From NCBI GenBank assembly GCA_018141845.1, contig CP073340.1, forward strand, positions 1,451,001-1,515,000: a DNA stretch of 64,000 nucleotides. The letters are read 5' to 3'. A program made the position numbers and the translations under genes. Shown one piece after another: positions 24,694 to 33,913 of the stretch (positions within the stretch are counted from its first letter, which is position 1; each line of letters begins with the position of its first letter). The notes beneath the pieces are model-generated. The model was not told the origin of the DNA. It searched no databases and saw only the letters and a list, made by a program, of their open reading frames with translations. The stretch comes from Lachnospiraceae bacterium oral taxon 096 (GTDB lineage: Bacteria; Bacillota; Clostridia; Lachnospirales; Lachnospiraceae).

Positions 24694-24730
24694 GGCCATA
24701 TCAGTGCGACTGGTATGGCTGTTTTATTTT
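24694..24730 (+). terminator. Terminator after metQ
   Basis: An 11-bp stem GCCATATCAGT/ACTGGTATGGC with a GCG loop is followed by TGTTTTATTTTT. IS607 copy 2 starts seven bases after this tract. Confidence 0.9.
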
Positions 24731-24851
24731 TGAAGGGCTAACAACTGTTAAGAGTAATTTATAAAAAATTATAAATATGTGTTGATTTTTATAAGTTTTA
24801 ATGATAGAATAAAATATAAATATTGAAAAGGAGGCTTTAAGAACTTTAATT

Positions 24852-25469
24852 ATGAGTAAATACTATTCTATCAGAGAATTTTCAAGAATTTTAGGAGTAT
24901 CAGCCCAAACACTTAGAAATTGGGATGCAAACGGTAAACTTCATCCACATCATGTGTCTAGTAATGGATACAGATATTATTCTCATGAACAATTAAATCA
25001 GGTTATGAATATAAAATCTGATTTGAATAGAATTGTCATTGGATATTGCAGAGTTTCAAGCAATAAACAAAAAGATGATTTAGAAAGACAAATAGAGAAT
25101 ATGAAGCTGTATCTAAATGCTCAAGGGAAACCTTATGAAATAATTTCGGATATAGGTTCTGGAATTAATTATAAGAAAAAGGGTTTAAGAGAATTAATTA
25201 AACGTATATCTCAAAATAAAGTGGAAAAAGTTGTAGTTCTTTACAAAGACAGACTACTAAGATTTGGATTTGAATTAGTTGAATATGTTGCAAGTTTATA
25301 TAATTGTGACATAGAAATAATTGATAATACAGAAAAATCAGAACAGCAAGAGCTTGTAGAAGATTTAGTTCAAATTATCACAGTTTTTAGTTGTAAATTA
25401 CAAGACAAACATGCTAATAAAGCTAGAGAATTAGTAAATGAATTAATTGAGGTTGACAGTGAAAAATGA
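24852..25469 (+). CDS. tnpA: IS607 serine recombinase (transposase TnpA), copy 2
   Basis: 205 residues, same MerR-like HTH plus serine recombinase layout as copy 1 with the catalytic Ser in CRVSSNKQ. It differs from copy 1 by four amino acids: Thr-to-Ala in LNxQGKPYE, Gly-to-Asp and Arg-to-His in LQxKxANKA, and Lys-to-Glu in ARxLV. No silent difference was seen. All catalytic residues are kept, so both copies may be functional. Three of the changes cluster near the C-terminus. Confidence 0.95.
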   Translation: MSKYYSIREFSRILGVSAQTLRNWDANGKLHPHHVSSNGYRYYSHEQLNQVMNIKSDLNRIVIGYCRVSSNKQKDDLERQIENMKLYLNAQGKPYEIISDIGSGINYKKKGLRELIKRISQNKVEKVVVLYKDRLLRFGFELVEYVASLYNCDIEIIDNTEKSEQQELVEDLVQIITVFSCKLQDKHANKARELVNELIEVDSEK

Positions 25470-26641
25470 TAAAATCAATAAAAATCAGACTATACCCAAA
25501 TAATAAACAGATTACTAAACTATTTCAATATGCTGGATGTGCGAGATTTGCTTACAATTGGGCTATTGCAAAGGAACAAGAGAACGATAAGCAAAAAAAT
25601 AAATTCTTATCGGATAATGAATTACGAAAAGAATTTACACAGCTAAAGAAACTGCCAGAGTATAGATGGTTAAATGAAGTAAGTAATAATGTAACAAAGC
25701 AAGCAATCAAAGATGCTTGTAATGCCTATAAAAAATTTTTCAAAGGGCAATGCAAATATCCTAAATTTAAAAGTAAAAAGCATTCAACTCCTTCTTTTTA
25801 TCAAGATACTGGTAAAATTCAGTTTACAGATACTCATGTAAAAGTCGAAGGATTTTCAATGAGTAAAAGACGAAATAAACAAAAATTGAATTGGATTAGA
25901 CTTTGTGAAAAAGAAAGAATACCAATTAACTGTAAATACTTAAATCCACGCTTTACATATGATGGATTGTATTGGTATGTATCCATTGGAATTGAAGTAG
26001 ATGACAATAATAATCTTCCATCAAATGATGGTGTCGGAATTGATTTAGGTATTAAAAACTTAGCAGTTTGTTCTGATGGAAATACTTATAAGAACATAAA
26101 TAAAACACAAAAAGTAAGAAAAATAGAAAAGAAAAAACGCAGGTTACAGCGTTCAATATCAAGAAGATATGAGAAAAATAAGAAAGGAGGCAGTTATTGT
26201 AAAACAAGTAACATAATAAAAAGAGAAAAAGAACTTTTAAAAGTAATAAAACGATTAACAAATATTCGTCAAAACTACTTACATCAGACAACATCTGAAA
26301 TCATAAAGCGAAAACCAAGTTTTATCTGTATGGAAGATTTGAATGTAAGTGGAATGATGAAAAATAAGCATTTATCCAAAGCAGTACAACAACAATGCTT
26401 TTATGAATTTAGAAAGCAGATTGAGTATAAGTCTAAGTGGAATAATATTTCAGTCATTATAGCAGACAGATTCTTTCCAAGTTCTAAACTATGTAGTTGT
26501 TGTGGAAATATTAAAAAAGATTTGAAACTGTCTGACAGAATTTATAAATGTGAATGTGGAAACATCATAGATAGAGATTTTCAAGCAAGTTTGAATCTAA
26601 AGCAGTATGGAGAGAATGTTTTAAAACAATCTGTAGTGTAA
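25466..26641 (+). CDS. tnpB: TnpB RNA-guided nuclease of IS607 copy 2
   Basis: 391 residues with an intact RuvC triad (GIDLGIKN, CMEDLN, IDRDFQAS) and zinc ribbon. Only two residues differ from copy 1: Tyr-to-Asp in QENxKQKN and Asn-to-Lys in YKSxWNN. Start overlaps the tnpA stop as ATGA. If active, this protein could use RNA made from either right end, since the scaffolds are almost identical. Confidence 0.95.
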   Translation: MIKSIKIRLYPNNKQITKLFQYAGCARFAYNWAIAKEQENDKQKNKFLSDNELRKEFTQLKKLPEYRWLNEVSNNVTKQAIKDACNAYKKFFKGQCKYPKFKSKKHSTPSFYQDTGKIQFTDTHVKVEGFSMSKRRNKQKLNWIRLCEKERIPINCKYLNPRFTYDGLYWYVSIGIEVDDNNNLPSNDGVGIDLGIKNLAVCSDGNTYKNINKTQKVRKIEKKKRRLQRSISRRYEKNKKGGSYCKTSNIIKREKELLKVIKRLTNIRQNYLHQTTSEIIKRKPSFICMEDLNVSGMMKNKHLSKAVQQQCFYEFRKQIEYKSKWNNISVIIADRFFPSSKLCSCCGNIKKDLKLSDRIYKCECGNIIDRDFQASLNLKQYGENVLKQSVV

Positions 26642-26811
26642 CACTTTAAAGTTATTACAGATATGTACCGAACGTTAATCGGGAATTGACGCCTACGGAG
26701 AGTACAAGAACTTGTAATTAGTATTTGAATTTATTCAGTATGAAAGCATACTCGATGAAGTAGGAATGAAACATAAAAGTTTATTAGCTTTTTATAAGTT
26801 TTCAGTAACGG
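26642..26811 (+). ncRNA. Putative TnpB guide (omega) RNA scaffold, copy 2
   Basis: Same right-end structure as copy 1, with a single base change (AATCGGG for AATAGGG at about 26680). The guide would start right after 26811, reading AAATGATGGACAATTATC, which is the beginning of the M42 peptidase gene. It would thus point to the unoccupied version of this very site. Confidence 0.7.
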
Positions 26812-26813
26812 AA

Positions 26814-27851
26814 ATGATGGACAATTATCAAGAGAGATTAAAGAAGGAAATTATAGAGATTATGGGCGTGGATAGCCCGACTGGTTTTACGCAGGCAGTG
26901 AGCAAGGTATTGACGAATCAACTGGCAGAGATGGGATACCAATACACCGTGGGCAATCTTGGAAATATTATTGTGACTGTTGATGGAAGAGATAATTCAA
27001 AGACAGTCGGTTTTTCTGCCCATTTGGATACTCTGGGCTTAATGGTTCGTTCCATTACGCCAGAGGGGGAACTTCGATTTGTTCCTGTAGGTTCTCCGCT
27101 TGTGCCAAGCCTCGACGGAGAGTATTGTAAGATTTATACCCGAGATGGAAGAGTCTACACAGGAACCATTCTTTCGCTTTCGCCATCAAAGCACACATTT
27201 AAGGATGCCACAGATAGATTGCGTGTGCCAGAAGAGATGTCCATTCGCATTGACGAAGAGGTGGATTGTGCAGAAGATGTGCGAGCACTGGGGATTGCTG
27301 TGGGAGATTTTATCTGCTATGATCCAAAGACCGTCATTACAGAGAGCGGATTTTTAAAGTCAAGATTTATTGACGACAAAGCCTGTGTCTGTCTTGAAAT
27401 GGTTCTTCTAAAGTATTTAAAGGATAAGCAAGTCAAGCCGAAGTACAAGACGCATTTCTGCTTTTCTGTGCACGAAGAAATTGGCTATGGCGGTGCAACA
27501 CTGCCAAAGGATTTGGATGAACTTTTGGTCGTTGATATGGGCTGTGTGGGACTTGATTTAAGTTGTAATGATCGTCAGGTTTCAATTTGTGCAAAGGATA
27601 GCCTCGGTCCATATGACTATGAGATGACCACAAGATTGGTAGAAATTTGTAGAGAAAGAAATATTGATGCGGTGACAGATATTTATCCAATGTATGGTTC
27701 TGATGCCGGAGCACTCTGGCGGGCTGGGTATGACACAAGATGTGCATTAGTTGGACCGGGGGTGAGTGCATCTCATGGAATGGAACGCACGCATATGAAG
27801 GCGTTGATGGGAACTTTGGAATTGATGGGAGCATATATTGATGTGATGTAG
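26814..27851 (+). CDS. M42-family metallo-aminopeptidase, start region disrupted by IS607
   Basis: A 345-residue M42 peptidase (glutamyl-aminopeptidase/tetrahedral aminopeptidase type). Metal ligands and catalytic motifs: VGFSAHLDTLG, RFIDDKACVCLE, VHEEIGYGGAT, LVVDMG, GSDAGALWRAGY and SHGMERTH. The natural start is ATG 26814 or 26817. The IS607 right end stops at 26811 and has removed the native ribosome site, which now lies before the left end of the element (GAAGG at 24733-24737). An in-frame ATG within the element (26766) would add 16 foreign residues but also lacks a well-spaced ribosome site. The body of the gene is intact, yet expression is doubtful. Confidence 0.9.
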   Translation: MMDNYQERLKKEIIEIMGVDSPTGFTQAVSKVLTNQLAEMGYQYTVGNLGNIIVTVDGRDNSKTVGFSAHLDTLGLMVRSITPEGELRFVPVGSPLVPSLDGEYCKIYTRDGRVYTGTILSLSPSKHTFKDATDRLRVPEEMSIRIDEEVDCAEDVRALGIAVGDFICYDPKTVITESGFLKSRFIDDKACVCLEMVLLKYLKDKQVKPKYKTHFCFSVHEEIGYGGATLPKDLDELLVVDMGCVGLDLSCNDRQVSICAKDSLGPYDYEMTTRLVEICRERNIDAVTDIYPMYGSDAGALWRAGYDTRCALVGPGVSASHGMERTHMKALMGTLELMGAYIDVM

Positions 27852-27925
27852 AGGTCATTGCCATTACTTGGGGTTTTTCATTGGTTAGCAAAAAGCCTAC
27901 AGTGGTATGGAGCTAGATCAATATG

Positions 27926-27953
27926 GGCTGTCGCACAAAAAAGTGTGACAGCC
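27926..27953. repeat. Stem-loop between the peptidase and reductase genes
   Basis: GGCTGTCGCAC and GTGTGACAGCC form an 11-bp stem (one wobble) around six A. Neither strand has a proper T tract, so it is at best a weak terminator for the two converging genes. Confidence 0.6.
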
Positions 27954-27960
27954 TACAATA

Positions 27961-29484
27961 TTAGTATGGACAATATTTGTCCAATAGATTGATGAATTGG
28001 TTCATATGTCCTTCGATCCACTCGTCATAACAAAGGTTTTCTCGATGTAATACATCGGCTAGGTCGGCAAGAAAATCGGGCACCTTGTCTACAGGAATGG
28101 AATGGGCGACTTTGGCCAGGCGCTCTGTGCCCAGTTGCTTTGAACCATTGTAGTAGATGCTGACACAGGGAGTCGCAGTAAATGTTGAGTGAATGCCCTG
28201 AAAACCCAAAGAAGCGATTTGCTGTGCACTGCAAGAGGCAGCACAGCCAGAAATATGCAACTTTGGAAGTAAGTTTTCATCAATACCCATTTTTCTGATA
28301 CGCTGCATGCAGTCATCAAGTAAATTTTGAGTATTGATTAGACCATCTCTACAATGTTGATTTCCAGCACATATAATGGAAGCTTCAAAGAGATTTTCTG
28401 CTCCGCCCTTAGTGATTTCATAAATTGTTTCTGCTTCTTTTGCAGTTAAGTTGGCAATGTATACGCCACCATCTGTGGAAAGTCTTAATTCAACCAATTT
28501 CATTGTAACAATATTCATATAGATTTTTTTGAGCATTTCTGGTTCAAAAAATCCCCCCACAGGCATATATTTGACATAGTAGAGCCCCTTTTGCTTTTGC
28601 TTTTTTAGGCGAAAGTTTTCTTGGGTTTCACCATCTCCTTTTTTGGGAATGGAGCGTGCAGTGAGCGTGAGATCAAGGTCTTTTTGCTCCATTACACTCT
28701 TTAATTTCTTCTCAAAAATTTCTAAAAATTCATTGTCTCCAAGATAGGTTGGAATATATCTGGCTTTGGTGTAACTATACTCAGCCAACACATCCATCAT
28801 TGTGCGAATATAGTAGAGGATATGCTGGGGATTAATATTATTTCCAACGAGGATGCCAAGACGTGGATTTTCTCCAAGACCACCGCCAGCATAGACATCA
28901 AAATGTCGATTTTGTCTCGCAGCAAAACCTAGGTCATTGAATGAGGCATGTCCTTCATTGTCCTTAGAGCTGGAGAAAGAAATTTTAAAATTTGTTGGAA
29001 GTGCAGCAACCGATTGGTACTTTAGTAGGTAATTGGAAGCTGCTTCTACATAGGGAATCACATTGATGTACTCTCCTGGCTTTAATCCGGTTAGTGGTGA
29101 GCAGATTACATTTTTGGTATAATCTGAGCCATTGCCTACACTAATAAAGCCAGCCTCCCATGCTTTTGGTAAAATCTTTAGCACAGTATCTAGGTTCAAA
29201 TCATGAAATTGAATAGATTGTGAAAATGTAATCTTTAAGTTTTCAATATGATAATCTCCAATGGTATTGAGGAGAAATCGAATTTTCTCCTTATTTAGGC
29301 GACCACCAGGAAGTCCGAGGCGAAGGATGTGTTGATTGTCCTGGCCAGGTTGAGGTGATGTGCCATAGTGGGCCGCAATATGAGCGTATTCCTTTGAGCT
29401 TAGGTTTCCGCTTTTAAATTGAGCAACCGCTTCTTGTAAAATTGAAAATTCAGAATAAAAATGATCTAATACTTCTTTGTCCAT
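27961..29484 (-). CDS. Siroheme [4Fe-4S] nitrite/sulfite reductase family protein
   Basis: A 507-residue protein of the ferredoxin-type nitrite/sulfite reductase family. Two ferredoxin-like half-domains are followed by cluster-ligating motifs CAGNQHC (C-x5-C) and SGCAASC (C-x3-C) that bind [4Fe-4S] and siroheme. Six-electron reduction of nitrite to ammonium or sulfite to sulfide is the family reaction; which one is not decidable here, though nearby glnA-gltBD would suit ammonium production. ATG at 29484 has an AGAGGA site seven bases ahead; an upstream TTG-type extension runs into the promoter. No siroheme biosynthesis gene is nearby. Confidence 0.85.
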   Translation of the reverse strand: MDKEVLDHFYSEFSILQEAVAQFKSGNLSSKEYAHIAAHYGTSPQPGQDNQHILRLGLPGGRLNKEKIRFLLNTIGDYHIENLKITFSQSIQFHDLNLDTVLKILPKAWEAGFISVGNGSDYTKNVICSPLTGLKPGEYINVIPYVEAASNYLLKYQSVAALPTNFKISFSSSKDNEGHASFNDLGFAARQNRHFDVYAGGGLGENPRLGILVGNNINPQHILYYIRTMMDVLAEYSYTKARYIPTYLGDNEFLEIFEKKLKSVMEQKDLDLTLTARSIPKKGDGETQENFRLKKQKQKGLYYVKYMPVGGFFEPEMLKKIYMNIVTMKLVELRLSTDGGVYIANLTAKEAETIYEITKGGAENLFEASIICAGNQHCRDGLINTQNLLDDCMQRIRKMGIDENLLPKLHISGCAASCSAQQIASLGFQGIHSTFTATPCVSIYYNGSKQLGTERLAKVAHSIPVDKVPDFLADLADVLHRENLCYDEWIEGHMNQFINLLDKYCPY

Positions 29485-29529
29485 AGATTTCCTCTTATGT
29501 TTTGTATTTATGTGAAACGAACTATTGAC

Positions 29530-29554
29530 ATTATAACACATTGTGAAACACAAT
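29530..29554 (-). promoter_or_regulatory. Promoter and candidate operator of the reductase gene
   Basis: On the minus strand TATAAT (29535-29530) is a good -10. Directly upstream, where the spacer should be, lies the perfect dyad ATTGTG-AAA-CACAAT (29540-29554). A related half TTTCACATA is present at about 29509-29517. The dyad would be blocked or bound in a regulated fashion. It only loosely resembles Rex or Crp/Fnr sites. Confidence 0.5.
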
Positions 29555-29567
29555 TCATTTGGATTTT

Positions 29568-29610
29568 TTAGCACTCAAGACTTGACAGTGCTAATAATAA
29601 GTGATATAAC
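29568..29610 (+). promoter_or_regulatory. groESL promoter with CIRCE operator (HrcA target)
   Basis: TTAGCACTC-N9-CAGTGCTAA (29568-29594) matches CIRCE with one mismatch in the right arm (C for G). It overlaps the -35 TTGACA (29582-29587), which is 17 bases from TATAAC (29605-29610). CIRCE is the binding site of the heat-shock repressor HrcA. Confidence 0.95.
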
Positions 29611-29654
29611 ATTGCTTAGTGATTGAAGAAGATAATAATCAGGAGGGTTTTCAT

Positions 29655-29939
29655 ATGAATTTAGTTCCATTATTTGATCGAGTTGTATTAAAGCAATTGG
29701 TTGCCGAAGAGACCACCGCATCGGGCATTGTATTGCCAGGACAGGCAAAGGAAAAGCCATCACAGGCTGAGGTTATCGCAGTTGGTCCAGGTGGAGTTGT
29801 CGATGGAAAAGAAATTACAATGCAGGTAAAGCCTGGAGATAAGGTTATTTATGCAAAGTATTCAGGTACAGAAGTTGAGGTGGACGGACAGTCCTATGTT
29901 GTTGTCAAGCAAAATGATATTTTGGCAATTATCCAATAA
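29655..29939 (+). CDS. groES: Co-chaperonin GroES
   Basis: A 94-residue co-chaperonin that caps the GroEL ring. Motifs: LVPLFDRVVLKQL at the start, the mobile loop TTASGIVLPGQAKEKPSQAEVIAVGPG, VKPGDKVIYAKYSGTEV, and the ending KQNDILAII. ATG at 29655 follows AGGAGGG. It is transcribed from the CIRCE promoter together with groEL, 44 bases downstream. Confidence 0.98.
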   Translation: MNLVPLFDRVVLKQLVAEETTASGIVLPGQAKEKPSQAEVIAVGPGGVVDGKEITMQVKPGDKVIYAKYSGTEVEVDGQSYVVVKQNDILAIIQ

Positions 29940-29977
29940 CTAATATAGTAAAAATCAGTAAGATTTTAAAGGAGTAG

Positions 29978-31609
<1,632 letters not shown>

Positions 31610-31676
31610 TCAAGAATTAGAGAATAAGGAATACACATTTTGCAAATTCAATAGAATCATGTATTGGAAAAAGTAC

Positions 31677-31780
31677 TTGACAGTTTTGTACAGTTCGAGA
31701 TAGTATATAGACCATATAAGGATTCATACAAAATGCGATGGCGCTTCGGGGAAGTATCCCCGTGGCGCCTTTTTTGTTTT
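31677..31780 (+). promoter_or_regulatory. glnA promoter with an intrinsic terminator in the leader (attenuator)
   Basis: TTGACA (31677-31682), an 18-base spacer and TAGTAT (31701-31706) form a promoter. Downstream and still before glnA is a strong terminator: GGCGC-TTCGGGGA paired with TCCCCG-TGGCGCC (31740-31769) followed by TTTTTTGTTTT. Transcripts from this promoter must read through it to reach glnA, so control by antitermination is plausible. It also ends groESL transcripts. No known glutamine aptamer was recognised, and the leader before it is only about 30 bases. Confidence 0.7.
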
Positions 31781-31795
31781 GAGGAGGAAAACAAT

Positions 31796-33883
31796 ATGAG
31801 AGTACCTGAAATTTATGGGAGTTTGGTTTTTAATGACAGCGTGATGAGGACAAAGCTGCCAAAAGATATTTACAAGGCATTAAAAAAGACAATAGAAAAT
31901 AACACACATTTGGAGCTTGATGTGGCCAATGCAGTTGCAGTTGCAATGAAGGAATGGGCAGTGGAGCATGGAGCAACACATTATACGCATTGGTTTCAAC
32001 CTCTGACGGGAACCACAGCAGAAAAACATGACAGTTTTATCTCACCGATGGAAAATGGCGAAGTTTTAATGGGATTTTCTGGAAAAGAGCTCATTAAAGG
32101 AGAGCCAGATGCCTCCTCTTTTCCATCAGGTGGACTTCGTGCAACTTGTGAGGCCAGAGGATATACAGCTTGGGATCCAACATCACCAGCATTTATTAAG
32201 GATGGCACGCTTTGCATTCCAACAGCATTTTGCTCTTATAGTGGGGAGGCATTGGATAAGAAGACACCATTACTTCGCTCAATGGATGCACTCAATAAAC
32301 AGGCCGTTCGAGTATTGCATTTGATTGGCTTAACAGATGTCAATCATATTATTACAACAGTTGGACCAGAGCAGGAGTATTTTTTAATTGATGAGAAGGA
32401 TTTTAAGAAAAGAAAGGATCTCATCTTTACAGGAAGAACCTTGCTCGGTGCACCAGCACCAAAGGGGCAGGAAATGGATGATCACTACTTTGGAACTTTA
32501 AAGCCAAGAGTTTCAGAGTATATGAAAGACCTAGATATGGAGCTTTGGAAGCTTGGAATCCCAGCAAAAACTAAGCACAATGAGGTGGCACCTTGTCAAC
32601 ATGAGCTTGCACCCGTATTTGATACTTGCAATGTGGCTGTAGATAGAAATCAGCTCACTATGGAAATGATGAAGAAGGTGGCAAAAAAACATGGCTATGT
32701 TTGCCTGTTACATGAGAAGCCATTTGAGGGCATTAATGGTTCAGGAAAACATGACAACTGGTCACTATGCACGGATACAGGAATTAATTTATTAGAGCCA
32801 GGAAAAACTCCAGGAGATAATATTAAGTTTTTAGTATTTCTTGCTGCAGTTGTTTGGGCTGTGGATGAGTATGCCGATTTAATGAGATTTTCTGTGGCAA
32901 GTGCAGGAAATGACCATAGATTGGGTGCAAATGAGGCACCTCCAGCGATTATTTCTATCTTCCTAGGTGATGAGCTCACCGCCGTTGTGGAAGCCATTGA
33001 AAAAGGTGAGTTTTTTGGAAAGAGCGAGAAGGTGAGAATGGAAATGGGAGCAGCGGTTATCCCTCATTTTACACGAGATACAACAGATAGAAATCGAACC
33101 TCACCATTTGCCTTTACAGGAAATAAGTTTGAATTTCGTTCTCTTGGATCAGCTGCTTCTGTTGCAGATCCAAATATTATTTTAAATACAGCAGTGGCTG
33201 AAATTTTAAAAAGATTTGCAGATCAATTGGAAAAGGTGGAGGGTGATCGAAGTGACACCATTCATACATTGATTCGAGACACCTTTGCAAATCACAAGAG
33301 AGTCATTTTTAATGGCAATGGCTATTCTCAAGAGTGGGTGGATGAGGCAAAAAAGAGAGGGCTGTATAATTTTAAATCCACACCGGATGTATTGCCTGTA
33401 TTTTTGGAAGAGAAGAATCGGAAATTATTTAGTGAACATGGAATTTATAATCAGCAAGAGATTGAATCAAGACATGAAATTAAGGTGGAAACTTATTGCA
33501 AAACTTTGCACATTGAGGCCAAGACTTTGGTGGATATGTTAATTCATGAATTTTTGCCAGCAGTTTCTAAATATACCGATAGCATTGCTGATAGTATTTT
33601 AAAGAGAAGACAAGTCTCAGATATTCCTACAGAGTCTGACGAGACAAGAATGAGAAAATTGGTTGCGGGCTATGAGGAGCTTTCCCATCTTTGTGATGAA
33701 TTGAAGGAAGAGATTAAGGTTGCCGATGCCACAAATGACTTGCTAGCTCAGGCCAGATACTATCATGACCATGTCTTAGTGCTGATGGATGATATTCGAT
33801 TGCTTGCAGATAAGATTGAAGAAGAGATGCCAAGTGAGTTTATTCCATATCCAACATATGCCGATATGTTGTTTTATGTGTAA
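31796..33883 (+). CDS. glnA: Glutamine synthetase type III
   Basis: A 695-residue GSIII enzyme, much longer than GSI (about 450), making glutamine from glutamate, ammonia and ATP. The start [17 protein letters not shown], the [31 protein letters not shown] region, [10 protein letters not shown] (metal-binding Glu), [14 protein letters not shown] and GSGKHDNWS, and the [19 protein letters not shown] segment are typical of GSIII. ATG at 31796 has GAGGAGG ahead. It is followed after 30 bases by gltB and then gltD, giving the complete GS-GOGAT ammonia assimilation cycle in one operon. Confidence 0.97.
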   Translation: MRVPEIYGSLVFNDSVMRTKLPKDIYKALKKTIENNTHLELDVANAVAVAMKEWAVEHGATHYTHWFQPLTGTTAEKHDSFISPMENGEVLMGFSGKELIKGEPDASSFPSGGLRATCEARGYTAWDPTSPAFIKDGTLCIPTAFCSYSGEALDKKTPLLRSMDALNKQAVRVLHLIGLTDVNHIITTVGPEQEYFLIDEKDFKKRKDLIFTGRTLLGAPAPKGQEMDDHYFGTLKPRVSEYMKDLDMELWKLGIPAKTKHNEVAPCQHELAPVFDTCNVAVDRNQLTMEMMKKVAKKHGYVCLLHEKPFEGINGSGKHDNWSLCTDTGINLLEPGKTPGDNIKFLVFLAAVVWAVDEYADLMRFSVASAGNDHRLGANEAPPAIISIFLGDELTAVVEAIEKGEFFGKSEKVRMEMGAAVIPHFTRDTTDRNRTSPFAFTGNKFEFRSLGSAASVADPNIILNTAVAEILKRFADQLEKVEGDRSDTIHTLIRDTFANHKRVIFNGNGYSQEWVDEAKKRGLYNFKSTPDVLPVFLEEKNRKLFSEHGIYNQQEIESRHEIKVETYCKTLHIEAKTLVDMLIHEFLPAVSKYTDSIADSILKRRQVSDIPTESDETRMRKLVAGYEELSHLCDELKEEIKVADATNDLLAQARYYHDHVLVLMDDIRLLADKIEEEMPSEFIPYPTYADMLFYV

Positions 33884-33913
33884 GTTTAGGAAAATAAATT
33901 TGGAGGAAATATT

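Larger units (their letters stand above)
24738..26811 (+). mobile_element. IS607-family element, copy 2 (tnpA-tnpB)
   Basis: A 2074-bp near-identical copy of the element at 7821-9895, in the same orientation. It begins after GG (24736-24737) and ends at GG (26810-26811). Relative to copy 1 it differs by one A in a homopolymer of the left end, six bases in the genes and one base in the right end. It has landed between the metQ terminator and an M42 peptidase gene, separating the latter from its own ribosome site. Confidence 0.93.

Noticed and set aside
26766..26813. True peptidase start at ATG 26766 within the IS607 end
   Set aside because: The 16 residues are encoded by transposon DNA and appear equally in copy 1, where they lead to a stop. 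The family start is at 26814/26817.
31701..31740. ANTAR-type twin hairpins before glnA
   Set aside because: Only one weak A/T hairpin is found, with no hexaloop bearing the expected A and G.
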